Shown piece by piece: positions 34,273-47,228 of a stretch of DNA of 64,000 nt. Both the position numbers and the translations under genes were made by a program. The first letter of the stretch is position 1. Every line of letters begins with the position of its first letter. The notes under the pieces were generated by a model. That model saw only the letters and a list, made by a program, of their open reading frames with translations, was not told the origin of the DNA and searched no databases. Location of the stretch: NCBI RefSeq assembly GCF_007655135.1, contig NC_045134.1, positions 2,252,982 to 2,316,981 on the forward strand, in the 5' to 3' direction. Source of the stretch: Punica granatum. Lineage: Eukaryota > Streptophyta > Magnoliopsida > Myrtales > Lythraceae.

Positions 34273-37200
34273 CTAGATGGTAATGGTCTCAAAGGGCCTG
34301 CATTTCTTAATCCTAAGACGCAATATCCCATTTTTAATGCTTCCCCGATCCATAATCTCGCAGCATTGTCTTCGTGGTGCCTGTAAAAAGTATTATTCAG
34401 TATACAAAACAATCAGCAATTTCTTAAAAATATAAATAAGAAAAAAAAATTATTAGTGAAAGTTGCGCCAAAAATATGTAAAAAGATTTTGATAAGTAGA
34501 GGCAGTACCATCTTCCAATACTCGGGGTCCATCCTCATCGAAGAGACCACGATCCTCCGAATCGCCATAACCCGGTCAAACTCCGCACTCTTGCACTCCT
34601 TCCCTGACCCGTCATCGGACCTATTGTAGCTGGTCAAAGACCCAGCTTGACCCACCTCCTGAGCCTCGTCAAGGAAGTAAACCGCTGGTGCACTGCAAGG
34701 GTCGGGCTCCATGGACCTGGTATTGAACGTGAACGGCCCATCTTTCCGGGTCCGCCACGTCTTAAACGTCCGTATCGGTGTCTCCAGCAAATGAGCCGCA
34801 ACGAGCGACGGATATATCCGAACTGTGTATCCCCATGATATCGCGATGGACCATTTCCTGATTCTATTGTAGCAGAAGCTCTGCTGGAGGATCCGAGGCG
34901 GGTCGACCCTATAAGAGCTCATGAGTGTCTCGAGGGAGTCGAACTTGGTCCGGTGGGGGATTACGGAGTCCACCGAATCTATGTGGTGGAGGCTTACGAG
35001 CGGTGCCAGCGGATGGGCCGCCAAAAGGCCGTAAGGATTCCCTCTGATATCAATCTGTAAAATTAACGACGAATCATCATCGGAATCAAACGCGACAACT
35101 AAAAGACAAAACAGCTGTTGATCATGTTTCTCGGAAATTTCACGTAGCTATTGACTTGGCCTGTGATCTCACGACACGTATCATTGCAAATATTCAAATT
35201 TCACAAAGAATTACTATACTATTCTTTGATTGATGGGCGTGTCGAGCCCCAATTCCATTAATTTATGCACAAAATTGGCTGACAAGCACTAGCAGAGTGG
35301 TGGACTTGGAAATTCAAAATCTAACTACCTAATTATGAGTCTTTCTATTATTTCGGTAGATAATTATGAGTCTTCTTTACTTTTGAAAGTGCATCATAAG
35401 TTGGAGCTGGCATGGCAAGAAAATAGGGGACTAACCCACCATAAAGTCTAAACTAAAACCATGGAACACATTCGCCACTAACACTCGACTTCAAGTATCG
35501 GCTCCTTATCCCTAATCAGATTCCATCGCATGTTTTGTCTTCTAATTATTATTAATTTGTAAATGATACGTTTCAATGAATCACAGGTAGTTACATGGGT
35601 CTTTTCGACCACTCTGATGCGTTTAGAATTTTCTGTGCATATAAGATGCCACAGTAACGGTCAACGGCCGGCTCAGTCCCGCAATAAATCCATCGACAAG
35701 ACCCCAAAAACAACTGGTGTATTACTAAGAGAGAGGGTGGGGAGAGGGAAGCACAGCACACAGTACCAAACAACAGTGCAATCTTTAAATGTTGGGGGAC
35801 CCATCTTAACAAAAGAAAATCTAACATGAACAGATGATATAGTATAATAACGTATATTTTTATTTATCAATTAAAATATTATAGGTTTAATTCTCGTTAG
35901 AAAATTTTATATGTTCTTTTATTAATTATTAAAAATTTTATTAAAATTCGACAATTTTTTTTTTTAAATAATGAAGAAGAAGATGATGGGTGGTGTGATT
36001 AGCAAAGTAAAAAGGTGATGTTACTTTCCACTCTTCACAAACCGTTCCTCACGGCAAAGGACAAAGTAGACCCAACACAAAATTGGCCCGTCACTTGTGG
36101 AATCCACAGTGGAAAAGGACCTTAAAATGTAGGCCGTCCACATTTAAATATGCGCATATCATTGCTTTTGCAAAAAGTTATGATTTGAGTTTTTATTTTT
36201 CAATTTTCACTTTCTTCAGGATGGAAGTATATAAACAAACACCCTTAACAAAACGTGGGCTTCGAGTTTTATAAATAAAAACAATTTATGCTGAGAGATG
36301 TACTTTCAAAATGTCAAAATTTGCGCCCAAAAAAAAGTACACGAACATAAAAAAAAAAAAGAGTACAACACAGCGACACATTTTTCGTTTAAGAATGAAA
36401 ATTTTCTTATACTAAATTATGAGTTTCATTATTTAATTTTTTATTTTTTATATTAAGTTTATGGACCATCTTTACAATGTAAAGGTAAAACCTACCACAT
36501 GTTGTATATATGTCAGGGAGTTTAAATAGTTTTAAAGTATATTATCATATCATCAAAACCTAGCCTTCTACTAGCATGATATTAGACAAAAATGGAGAAA
36601 TTGCTGACCAATTAGTCCCCACTCTTATGTTGAATTTGATTTCATAATAAGATTTTAAAATTAAATTTTAATTTTAAAAAAGAGTGATATAAATAGAGTT
36701 CACTTTTTGACTTTTTATAAATTATATTGTTTTGTTGTGGAAAAAAGTGATATAAATGAGACCCACTCTTTAACTTTGTATGAGTTATTTTAATTTGTAA
36801 TGAATAAAATTAAGTTATACTTATGATTTTAAAATAACACTATGAAATCAAACCAGGGATTAGTTTTGTCCCCTAATCGTCGGAAGCAACCACGACAACT
36901 ACACGTGGCAGAAGCCCACTTCGTCTTTCTCAAACCTCCTCGGTAGACGAGATGTGAGAAATCCTTTTGACCTTGTCTTCGCTAAAACTAATGAGGACCA
37001 GCCACGTACACGGTACTTCTGGAGAAATAGCCTAAAATTAAAATTGAGAAAAAGTGTAAGGTGGATTTGGTTTCGAGGTGAATTTTTAAAATTTTAATTT
37101 TAAATTTAACTCTACTTATTACATAATAAAAATTAATAACATAATTATTGTTTTTTTTCAATTTTTTAATCATTCAATTCAATTTTTAATACTAAATTCT

Positions 37201-40200
37201 CTTAATTATTTTTTTTCACAATTTAACAATATAATCATTATTTTTTTAACTATTCGTTACATTTATATATTTTCTCATAATTTAACATAATTATTATAAA
37301 GTAATTAAAATCAAAATTGAACTCTATTTAACTCTAAAATCACACACTATAAATGTGGCATATGTGGTCACATTTTTCAATTTCAAACCAACATATATAT
37401 ATATGACTTCGTAATTCAAACTTATAATTCACATTTTGATAGATTATGAAACATATGTAATATACGTTAATTTTGAATTTTTTTATAGATCACGAAAAAA
37501 TATCAAACTGTTTGATTTTTTGGGTTATAAGGACTAAACATTGTTGTTATGTGCAAGGTTTTCAAAAACGCAATTCTACCCAGAATCGATCGATGGTCGT
37601 AGAATCGTATCATAAATCGTAAGATTTTACCTGTAATTAAAAAAATAACATATATATATCATAATTTTCCTGAGCAAAACAAAAAATCAATCCTTGATTC
37701 TTTATATTCAAAAAAGGATTAAAAACCGTGAGATTCAATTTGCATCAAACTGATTCAAAGCAACTCAGACATGATTAAGTAGATTCAATTTGCAATAAGC
37801 CAATCGTGGATTTAGCAACAATCTAAAATGCTCATAAAGCCAACATCCAGATCAGTTCAGTACAGAACCATGGAAATAACGCTGAGCTAACATTCAGTTC
37901 AGTTTACATCGAAGGAATCGAAGCAGAACGTCATTGGATGTTCGAGTCAAGCTACCTGGAGTCTGGAGTCTGAACGCCCCGGTCAGTAATCGAACTCTGT
38001 CGGAGGTGAAAAGAAACGGAACTTCATTGCTTGTTTTTGAACCCGTCGCCTTTGATGGGCAAGGAAAGAAGGCAAAAGGAGTAGAAAGCCAAACTTTAAG
38101 CGGCGGGTCGAGTGCTCGGGCAGAGGCAAAGCAAGCAACTAAGCTGTCCTTGGCAGTTGCTTGGGAGGTCGAAGCTTGGCAAAAATGGCGGAAGTCGGAA
38201 GAAATGGCGGTCGGAAGACTCGGAACGGTGGAAGAAATGGTGGAACTCAGAACTCAGATCCGTGAAGTCGAATCGCGGAGCTTCAAGCTCGTCGGAGTCG
38301 GAATAACCGAACCCAGCACTGACAGAACAAGAAGAATCCGATCTAAAGAAATGGCGAACACGAAGAAATTGTTGAAGCTCAGGAGAAGAAGATGTGGGCA
38401 TAGTGGATTAGGGCACAAAAATATCGGGAGAAGTCGGAGAACATAAGAGAGCCGGAAAAGAAAGGGAAAGGAGGGGAGGGAAAAAAAAGTTGCTATTGCT
38501 AGGCTCAAGGCCAATGGGCTGGGCTTCGGCCCACTTTGGCCTGCCCTTCCCCCGAGTCTGGGCCGAGTTCGGAATCGTAGAATGGACCCGATTCCGCGAT
38601 TCATGGTCCGATTTAGATGCGATTGTGCAGTTTCCAATTCAGCCCATTATATCGGAATCGCACGATCCCCCTTGAATCGTAGAATCGTAAGATTCTACGA
38701 TTTGAATCATAATTCTAAGAGCCATGGTTACGTGTGTTGCCATCTATCACATAGACAGATTTCAAGACCACGTCAACGCCGTTAATGCCAAAACCAACAG
38801 GTTGGTAGATGGGGGAAATGTAATGAAACGTTTTAATTTTTTAGCTCAAAATTTTAAAATTAGTAAATTGAAGAATTTAATGAAACTATTTGAATTTTTA
38901 AGTTATTTCCTCCTTTTTCGCTGGAAGTATACAGCACTTCCAACAATAATATGCTAACAAAGCAAAGCCCTGAATTTTTATATATTTCTCTAAAACTATC
39001 AATCTAGTCCTAACTATATATATCTAACTTAGATAATCTAGAGGGAAAAAGAAGAAAATAATTAATTAATAAAAAATAACGCCATGTATGATTCACCGAA
39101 GGTGTTCAATTACTCTATCCTTTAATTTCCAATCATGTAGAAAGAGAATGATAAACAATTGCTTATTAACAAGACGTAGTTTAAAATACAAACTTGAACT
39201 CACGTGAAATGAAAATGGTTAAAATTTGGTAACGGAGACGACGTCAGACATAGATACAGCCTTGTGCTTTCTTAATACACACCATTATTTATTTAATACA
39301 AACCATTATATTTTTAATACACGCCATTATATTTATTTTAGCTAAGGAATAATTTCAGAAAATATACACAAGTGAATTTTTCTTAATTATGTTCATCGAT
39401 CTATGACATCTTACTAATTTTTTGCCTTGTTTCTGGAGGGACAAAAATAGCAATTAAGAATACCCAGCAAAAGAAAAAAAGAAATATATATATATGTGTG
39501 TGTATCAATTAAGAAACTTTTTGGAGCTTTTCTTTTTTCCGCATGGAATTTTTGTGAAGTATGTTAACACATGTAAATATAAATCATTCATAGTACTTAT
39601 TAAAAAAAAAAGCATTTTCAGAAAGATATAGGCAAAGAGCAACTAGCAAAGATTATTATACGGGGAGAAAAGGGGAAAAAGAAAAAAAGAAAAAGGAGTA
39701 ACTCATAATTATATAACAGATAAAATAAAAGAACTGCGTCCGTACATACCTGGTGGAAGCCCAATTCCCTGGTGAGGGGCACGCCGATCTCGCTTGCACA
39801 AGCCCACACCCGCTGATCGGAACCGTAGAACTTGTAGTACCGATCGAGGCAGCCGTCAAATATTTTGGACAGTCGGGCAGCCAGCGGGTAACTGAGAGCG
39901 AACCCGCCACCGCCAAAGGCCATCCCGTACGAGTGCATCACGTCCTGTTCCACGCTCTCCGAGTTCCCTCCTATGTACCACATCTCTCTGTGGTCGTACC
40001 TAAAATTAACAAAATCTATATCATGTTGACATGTCTCTGAAGACAGATATGATAAGGAGATGTCTACATGGAAACACATCTCATATGGACTTGGAAACCT
40101 TGTACCTCGACAACACCGTGACCAAGTTATCCACAAAAAACACGGAGTCATCGTCCCCCATGACGAACCACCGAACACGGGGCAAATTCAATCTGAATGT

Positions 40201-40740
40201 CTCGAGGAAAATCCGGGCGATCCGCACCGCCGATTTCGAGCTGGAGTACTTGAACCGTGTCGTATCCTCCGACACACGGTACGGGATAGAGTTACTCGCG
40301 GCCACCTGCCACCTGTTATCTCCGATATGGCTCTTCGGGTCCTCATCCAACCAGGCGTATCCTCGCGTCCGGTTCGGCTGCCACCACAGGGTGGAGTAGC
40401 GGCTGCGGCCGGGCCACGAGCGGACTGAACCTCCGATGCTGAACACGATATGGGAGATGTTGGTGGGCTCCGAGCTGTCATCGCCAGCGTAGTCGGGATG
40501 GTCTTCCCCGGGATCGGTACCAGGCGGTTCGGGCAGCCGGAGCCAGTGGGCTGTGCCGCGGTGTGCCGCCGGGCTGAAGGCGGAGAAGAGGAGAATCAAG
40601 ATGGAGCCAACCAGGCAAGTAAGAAAAGCGGCTCTGAAGAAGAGGCTGACGGCGTCCTTGGGCTTGTCGGTGGCCGATGAGAGGAGGAGCTTCGGCACTT
40701 TCAGCGGGTCGTGGCTCGGCTGGGCCCGAGTCTGGCTCAT
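34273..40740 (-). CDS. GT31 / DUF604 beta-1,3-glycosyltransferase-like protein
   Basis: Four exons (40740-40106, 39999-39750, 35054-34509, 34380-34273) join in frame to 512 residues through GT-AG introns. An N-terminal hydrophobic anchor (FLTCLVGSILILLFSAF) predicts a type II Golgi membrane protein. Lumenal motifs are HIVFSIGGSVRSW, TLWWQPNRTRGYAWLD, RWFVMGDDDSVFFVDN (acidic DDD at 196-198, sugar-nucleotide/metal binding), SYGMAFGGGGFALSYPLA, GSDQRVWACASEIGVPLTRE, HPLAPLVSLHHID and the end APRRQCCEI. This is the plant DUF604 family, related to Fringe-type transferases; the acceptor is not known to me. The ATG at 40740 is the first in frame. Intron 2 is 4695 bp and holds several transposon copies, yet both its splice sites (GTATGT and TTACAG) are intact. 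Confidence 0.94.
36632..36854. mobile_element. MITE, family B, copy 1 (in intron)
   Basis: The ends are inverted: GATTTCATAATAAGATTTTA on the left, and TAACACTATGAAATCAAACC on the right. The interior phrases AAAAAAGAGTGATATAAAT, CACTCTTTAACTTTGTATGA and GAGTTATTTT are shared with 43900-44109, so these are two copies of one family. Confidence 0.75.
37055..37350 (+). mobile_element. MITE, family A, copy 2 (in intron)
   Basis: Shares with 4117-4396 the order ATTACATAATAAAAATTAA, TTTTTTCAATTTTTTAA, TTCTCTTAATTATT, CTATTCGTTAC, TTTTCTCATAATT and TTAACTCTAAAATCACAC. Ends are approximate. Confidence 0.65.
37550..38730. mobile_element. Probable non-autonomous DNA element in intron
   Basis: Both ends hold palindrome-prone AATCGTAGAATCGT and AATCGTAAGATT motifs (about 37605-37645 and 38655-38705) around a GC-richer interior. 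The interior has a 170-codon open frame (37934-38446) of Lys/Arg/Ser-rich sequence with no recognisable domain; I treat it as fortuitous. Exact ends and superfamily are unresolved. Confidence 0.4.
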
Positions 40741-42627
40741 TGCCACAGCCTCAGCCAGCCGCCGCTGGAGGACCAGAGAAATTCCAAATCCTCAACCTCA
40801 ATCGCGCCGGACTGAGCTGAGGGGAGTGGGAAGGAAGGGAAATTCGTTAGTCGGAATTGGGAAATGGAAATGGGAGAGATTTATGGGGGAAGGGGTGATA
40901 TGATCTTTTGTAAAGCGGGATGGACGGAGGGGCGATTGCAGAGGTACGTACAGACGCCAAGTGGCGGCATTCAAATGGTTGGCGGCGTTGTTGCGGCAAA
41001 TTTCGAGGTATGGAATAATCAAATAAAATACACGACAATAAACTTTACTCAAAACACTTTTTTTTTAATGAATTTACTCAAACACTTATAATTTATGAAA
41101 AGCGAGGAATTAAATTAACAAAGCACATTAAAATAAAATATAGAATTTAACGATAAGCACAAGAAATTCAAAAATCAAATCGAGGCAGTGTACTTTCAGA
41201 AAGCTCTCTTAAGGAAATAATATTTCGCCGTAATGTTACAGTACGGTTTCAACAGAAATATCTAACCCCCTGATACAATGCTCACGAAAAATATTGTGCT
41301 GCAATCATTATATTTTCTTAGTAGAATCCAACCGGAGATAATATAAAATATATTGTATAGATAATATGAATACTCAACTAAAATTTGAGCTCAAGAACAC
41401 ACTACACTTCCATGCTGTGTTATGTATATATAGAGCGCACAAATATCAAATATAATAACAGCAATTGAACTCATTCGGACCATGCGATTGAATTTTCATC
41501 AATGGCGAAAAGAATAAAGTTATTAATCCAAATGAATTAGCAATTAATGACACAATGGAAAAATACTGAAATAGTCAAAAATCAAAAGCAAATTTAGTAT
41601 AAATTGGTAAATATATAAATAAATGCAATTTATACAACAGGTGTTGTGTTGTGGGAGACTTTGCACTGCCGTGTCGTGGGGTTTGTGGTTGTGGTGTCGG
41701 TCCTCGCCGCCGCCCGTAGCTCCGTTAAGTGGACCAACCAACCAACTTCCACACCTTTTCCTCCCCCGTCGTCTACGGTTTGGTGGAGGATGATACGAAT
41801 AGTAATTAATCCTTTCACTAATTAAAGGGCATCCATTTGAAGAATATAGTTAGTAACATAACGATCTTACCAAATATAAAATTTCAAATATGGTACGGTA
41901 TATTTTGATAAATTATTGGTGGTCAGGAGGTGATTGGAGACTACTCCACGTGAAGGTAACATAGATGGGAAAAAATTGTCAAAATAAGTACTTATTTCTG
42001 GGAGGTGTCGAAATCGGGGCGTGATCGAGCTGAGCTAGTTGAGGATCGACCGGCTCTAGCTCGACACATCTTGAAATTAAAATATGTAACCGGGGCCATG
42101 TCATGTATTGGGTTTTGGGCTTTAAATTAGATTGAGATGTTGCTCCTAATTAAGGTCTAGTTGTTGGAGGGTTTGGCCGAGAGAATTGAGATCCGGAGTG
42201 AGTGAAACAATAGATGGCTTACATAATAAGTTGTTGAGCTTACTGTACTCGTGAGTTTGTGCAGTCGAGATTGCTAGAGTCGTCTCAAATGTATGTAGAA
42301 TTAATTCCAAAAAGGGCTTGACGTCATCATATTCAATAAATGTGATCCGTAAAAGTGAGACCAAGAGAAGGTATCGATATTTTAAATTTCTTTAGCGATA
42401 TAACTAATATATATGCAGCAGTTTTTAGAGTTTGGACCCGTCACGTGTTATGTATCCACACAGTACCAGCATTTAGTGCTGAACTACTGACGGGTGAGAA
42501 GTGATAGTGAAAGGAAAACAATATCTCTGGCCCACTAGTAATTTCTACTAACAGGGCAGTAGATACCCATCAATCAATGCCACGCCCACATTTTTTCCCC
42601 CTGTTCCGGTGCACCACCTCACATCAT
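40741..42627. other. Intergenic upstream of DUF604 gene
   Basis: The first 200 bp are GC-richer and likely contain the glycosyltransferase promoter and leader; no TATA box stands out. The rest is AT-rich with no gene recognised. Confidence 0.4.
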
Positions 42628-42712
42628 TTAGTGCTTTTTTTTTTTGGTGAACAGGGTAAGTACTATTAATTAATAACTAAGGAACACGGTCCTTTATCGT
42701 TTCACTTGAACA

Positions 42713-43000
42713 TTATAAGTTTAAACCATAACCCCAGATCCATTCGTAAATTAAAGTAGCATCGATCTCTATAAACAATTTCTGAGTGCCCTGGGATTTT
42801 GCTAATAGGAGACCCTGACGAAGAGCAACTAGTTCCGCAACAAAACTAGTTGTTATTCTGAGATTCATGGAGAAACCAATCGCCCAATTCCCTGCCTCAT
42901 CTCGGATGAGTCCCCCGGCACCCGCCTTTCCTGGATTACCACAGCACGAGCCATCGGTGTTAAGCTTGTAGTAGCCCGGTGGCAGAGGGGACCAACTCAA
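42713..43000 (-). pseudogene. LINE RNase H domain
   Basis: KLNTDGSCCGNPGKAGAGGL, then AELVALRQGLLLAKSQGTQK, then LFIEIDA show the first Asp, the Glu and the second Asp of the RNase H (RVT_3) site. It ends soon after at a stop (WGYGLNL), before the last conserved His/Asp region, so it is truncated. Part of the LINE polyprotein, not a host gene. Confidence 0.8.
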
Positions 43001-43216
43001 CCTCGATGTGAGACGAAGTAACTGGAATGAAGGTATCTCCAGCAGCGTGGCACTCTGCTGTAAATTGCAGAGTAAATTGCTTCGGATTAGTATGTAAAGG
43101 TTTACGACTGAATATGCGAGAGTTGCGGTCCTTCCAAAAAATCCAGACTACATAAACGAAGATAGTCGTCCATGGAATATTCCGGTTGACCAAGATTGTA
43201 GATGTGCAGTTCATAC

Positions 43217-43510
43217 TCAATCAAGAACTGACAGGAAGTATACATGATCCTTGAAGTTTTTGCGGCACCGTGAGGCTGCTCTAGAAGGACTTGGCATTTG
43301 GGCAATCACGACGGATATGTTCCACAGTCTCGGATGGCCCCTTGCATATCGTACACATAGGTTGACCCTACATTCCTCGACCATGAAGTAGAGCAGCCGA
43401 GGCAAGCCTATTTGGACAGCATAACCAGATGAATATTTGGACCCGAGGAATCGTTTTAGTGTCCCAAATCTAAGTCCAATCTGAATTAACAGTTTGTTCC
43501 ACTCCATCAA
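43217..43510 (-). pseudogene. LINE zf-RVT-like segment
   Basis: Contains CVRYARGHPRLWNISVVIAQ, resembling the decayed zinc-binding region between reverse transcriptase and RNase H in plant L1 elements (CxxC...EHIRRDCPNA), with substitutions and frame changes. Position in the element supports the call more than the residues do. Confidence 0.5.
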
Positions 43511-43899
43511 TCAATGCAGAATAAGCTGAAATGATATCATATTTACCATCCTTCGAGAGACCCCAGATGATAGAATCAAGAGACCCAATGTCGAGACTAA
43601 TGGGCAGGCCATGAATGGTCTCACAAAGTTCCTCAAGCAGAATCATTGAGTCTGGAGAAATCCCAATTTCTGGAGGGCAAAATCAACTATTGTACATACC
43701 TCGAATCCTCACATGCTGATAACGGCCCTTGTATCATTGATCTGATGGGAGCATGACCAACCCACCAATCCTCCCAAAAGTTTATTTTAGTTTCATCTCC
43801 AATTCTCTACTTAGCTCTTATTTCCCAAGCCTCTGTTCCTGCTCTTAGAGCTTTCCAGGTATCTAAACCCTTCCTAATCCTCGCAAAGAATTATGTTGC

Positions 43900-44109
43900 G
43901 TTTGGTTTCATAGTAGGATTTTAAAATCAGATTTTTATTTTAAAAAAGAGTGATATAAATGAGATCCACCCTTTGACTTATGTTGTTTTGTTATGAAAAA
44001 AAGTGCTATAAATGGAATCCACTCTTTGACTTTGTATGAGTTATTTTGTTTTGTAGTGGGTAGAGTTAAGTTAGAATTGTGATTCTAAAATATCACTCAC
44101 AAACCAAAT
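43900..44109. mobile_element. MITE, family B, copy 2 (nested in LINE)
   Basis: TTTGGTTTCATAGTAGGATT on the left and ATCACTCACAAACCAAATA on the right are inverted repeats. The interior matches 36632-36854. It separates the reverse transcriptase frame from the zf-RVT region, so it inserted after the LINE did. Confidence 0.75.
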
Positions 44110-45295
44110 AAGGCTTAAAGTTGGGCCTAGGGGGCGTCATCCTTTGTAGATCGCTCGACAAGTCCACCCAGGATGGCCTTATTCCTTTCTTCCATACGTC
44201 TCTATTCCCAAGCCCACCTTGATCATTCGGCCGCGTGACCATTGACCAGTTAACAAGGTAAAGTTTCTTCTTCTCCGAAGTAGAGCCCCATAAAAAGTGT
44301 CGGTTTATCTTATCAAGCCTCCGATTAACTTCTTTTGGAAGGTGCGTGCACTGCATCACATACGATGGGATTGTAGTCGTAATCGAATTTATCAAGACAG
44401 CTCGTCCTGCAATGGACATAAGTTGAGCCTTCCATCCCTCCAGCCTTGCTTTGACTTGATCAATAAGAAAAAATAAATCTTTCTCCTTCTTCTTTGAAAG
44501 ACTTACTGGGAAACCGAGATGTTTTCCCAAATCCTCAGTGGCAGAGACATTTAATCGAGCAGTAAAATTATCTCGAAATTGGGTTGAGGTATTTCTGGCA
44601 AATAGAACCCGAAATTTATTCCTATTAATCTTCATACATGATTCTAGACAAAATCTTTGGAGAACCTCCTCAACTGCATTCAGCGTCGCTGACGATGCTA
44701 CCTTAGTGAGTAGTATGTCGTCTGCAAATAACAAATGCGAGACCGAGAAGCATCCTTGGACTGGTTTGATCCCTTTCCATCTCTTATGGTCTATGGCTTC
44801 TTCTATCAGATTCGATGAATATTCCATACATAAGATGAATAGGTAGGGGGATAGTGGATCGCCTTGTCAGATACCCCGTGAAGGAGAGAAAGTCTCAGGG
44901 CAGCCCCCATTAAACATAATGGACATGGAAGTAGTTGAGATGCACGACTTAATAAGTCCGACCCAATCATCTGGGAAACCAAAATAATGAAGAACTTTCC
45001 TCAAGAAACCCCACTCCAACCCATCGTATGCTTTCTCCGAGTCAAGTTTAAGAATGAAGCCCTCGATATTACCGCTTCTAGTTCTGAACGACTGAACAAT
45101 TTCCCGCAGAATAATGACGTTATCGGCAGCCCGTCTTCCCTTGATGAAGCTTCCTTGAAATGGTGAAATGAGGTTCTTCAGCATGGGGCGCAAATGTAGA
45201 ACAAGAACTTGAGAAATAATTTTGTAAATCGAGTTACACAAGCTGATGGGACGATAACTAGCCACTGACTCGGAGGATGGGGTTTTTGGGATCAA
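44093..45295 (-). pseudogene. LINE reverse transcriptase
   Basis: Right to left: LIPKTPSSESVASYRPISLC, GSFIKGRRAADNVIILREIV, ILKLDSEKAYDGLEW (where the usual first catalytic block is LKLDxxKAYDRVEW), then QGDPLSPYLFILCMEY and SHLLFADDILL with the FADD catalytic motif. A stop codon TGA (44867-44869) stands where the family has Arg before QGDPLSPYLF, a CGA-to-TGA type change. The frame otherwise runs through to the thumb-like HLGFPVSLSKKK region. The N-terminal part continues right of the nested MITE, to about 45950. Confidence 0.88.
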
Positions 45296-45310
45296 AACTA
45301 TGAGTGCTAG

Positions 45311-45640
45311 GGGTTGTTTGGAAATGGAGTAGAGTTAAACTCTACTATATTCCAACTATATTTATATATATTTAATTGGGGTTATAATAATAAGGTGGAT
45401 GGAGAAAATAAAAAAAAAAAGTAATGATTATGTTGTTGAATTATGGGAAAAGATGAGAAAAAGTAATGAACAGTTGAGAGAAAGTAATAAATGTATTGTT
45501 GAATTGTGAAAAAAGTAATGAATAGTTGAGAGAATTTAGTATTAAAAATTGAATAAAAAGATAAAAATAATAATTGTATTGTTGAATTGAAAATAAGTGA
45601 AATAGAGTTAAAATTTTTTTTTTAAAACTAAACAAAGCCG
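45311..45640 (-). mobile_element. MITE, family A, copy 3 (nested in LINE)
   Basis: Reverse-oriented copy of the segments at 4117 and 37055 (GTAATGAATAGTTGAGAGAA, TTGTTGAATTGTGAAAAAAG). It interrupts the reverse transcriptase between IPKEI (right side) and LALIVLIPK (left side), pinpointing the insertion site. Confidence 0.75.
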
Positions 45641-46254
45641 ATTTCTTTAGGAATAGAGAAATCTGCAAACACCTGTCCCACTATCAAAATTACAGGGGAC
45701 CTAACTATCTCCCAATATCTATGATAAAAGCATGGATGCAGTCCATTTGGGCCCGGGGCTTTGAACTTTGAAGGGGCTTCAAGGATAAAGTAGCCTGTCT
45801 AATCTCTTCTGCAGTAACTTTGATCTACGCAGGTATCCGACAGGGCTCGTTGCCAATAGGGCCCCATCGAAAAAGTTTAAAGATGATGAAGAGAATTCCG
45901 TACAATAGAGAGTACCAGAGTGATCTTGAATTTCTTTTGGATAACAATTAGATCGTGGGTCCATTCTCCGACAGAATTCCTAATAGTCAATATCTTATTA
46001 CGCCATTGATTTTGAATGGTTAAAGCGTGGAAGAATTTGGTGTTTCGATCTCCATCGGACACGTAATTCGTCCTAGATTTTAATGCCCATAGTTCCTCCT
46101 CTCGATTACGGATTGAAGTGAGCTCTCCTCGAAGATGTTTTTCTAAATCAACCAGGTATTGGTTTGGTCGATTAGCGAGGCATCCTAGAATCCCAGCAAG
46201 TCAAGCCAAACAACGTTTCTTTCGAGCGAACACATTTCCGAAGGATTCCTTATT

Positions 46255-46996
46255 CTACTTAGAAACATTGCCTTGGAAAACCAAAACAGCCTTTATGTGA
46301 TCAAACTGGGCCTCCTCCCAGGAATGTGAAACCATCCCCTTGAATTCGCCATGAGAAAACCAGATTGATTCGAACCGGAAGCTCCTCGATAGTCTAGGAA
46401 TACTTCTCGGATTTAGTGATAGAAGAATGGGGCAATGATCCGAATGAGATTTGGGGAGATGAGTAACCACTGCCTCCGGGAATTGAAGCTTCCAAGAGAC
46501 ATTAGTGAGAACCCGGTCGAGCCTCTCTTGGATTAAATCATCGAAATCCCAAAGATTAGACCATGTAAATCGTGGTCCCGTAAAGCCCAAGTCTAGGAGG
46601 GCACATTCATCCAACATTCGATTGAACAGAGACATATGTTTAGCCGAAGCAGCACTACCCCCTAATTTCTCCCAACTAGTAGCAGCTTCGTTAAAGTCTC
46701 CTAAAGCAACCCAGGGCATTTGAGTAGATGAAGCAACCTTACGTATATTATTCCAAAGTACTACCGTAAATGCAAGAGATTAACCATGATAGATTAGAAG
46801 AGCTAACCTTAACCAGCGCGTAAATTTCCTGATCTGTTGGTTCGAGAACATCCACGCGAACACGATTCGAATGCCAAAGCATCCAAACGCCACCAAAAGG
46901 TCCACGAGTAGGGGAGCAGGTAAAGCCATCAAAAGGGAACAGACTCACAATTTGCTGGGCTCGATCCCCAGACATTCGAGTTTCAGTGAGTATCAC
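46255..46996 (-). pseudogene. LINE APE-type endonuclease
   Basis: Two adjacent frames carry LTETRMSG, then (after a frame break near 46730) WVALGDFNEAATSWEKLGG, TWSNLWDFDDLIQERLDRVL and PKSHSDHCPILLSL. GDFNE and SDHCPIL are the catalytic signatures of L1 apurinic-type endonucleases. The frame is broken, so inactive. Confidence 0.85.
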
Positions 46997-47228
46997 GATA
47001 TATGGGGGAGTGCTAATGAACCAAATCCATCAGAGCCCTCCTAAACGCTACATTCGCAGCACCTCTGCAATTCCACACCAAGACGTTCATGCGAAATATG
47101 GAAGGATCCGTCAAATGGGCAGCTTGTCCTATTCGTCCCATATTTCTAATCATGGTGGGGGAGAGAGAGGTCATCAAACTAGTTATTGGAATGACTTTGA
47201 GGAAGGTCTCTACCGCCCCCTCGGGCAG

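Larger units (their letters stand above)
35055..39749 (-). other. Transposon-loaded intron 2 of the DUF604 gene
   Basis: A 4.7-kb intron in a gene whose other introns are about 106 and 128 bp. It carries at least two MITEs (36632-36854 and 37055-37350) and a larger repeat-like insert (about 37550-38730). A short 3-unit repeat (TTAATACACACCATTAT type) lies at about 39270-39340. Confidence 0.8.

Noticed and set aside
37934..38446. 170-codon Lys/Arg-rich open frame inside the DUF604 intron
   Set aside because: No recognisable domain, lies inside a repeat-like insert, and the opposite strand is also largely open; most likely GC-driven.
42146..42364. 72-codon minus-strand frame next to the LINE tail
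   Set aside because: Lies beyond the poly-A end of the LINE and resembles no retroelement or host domain.
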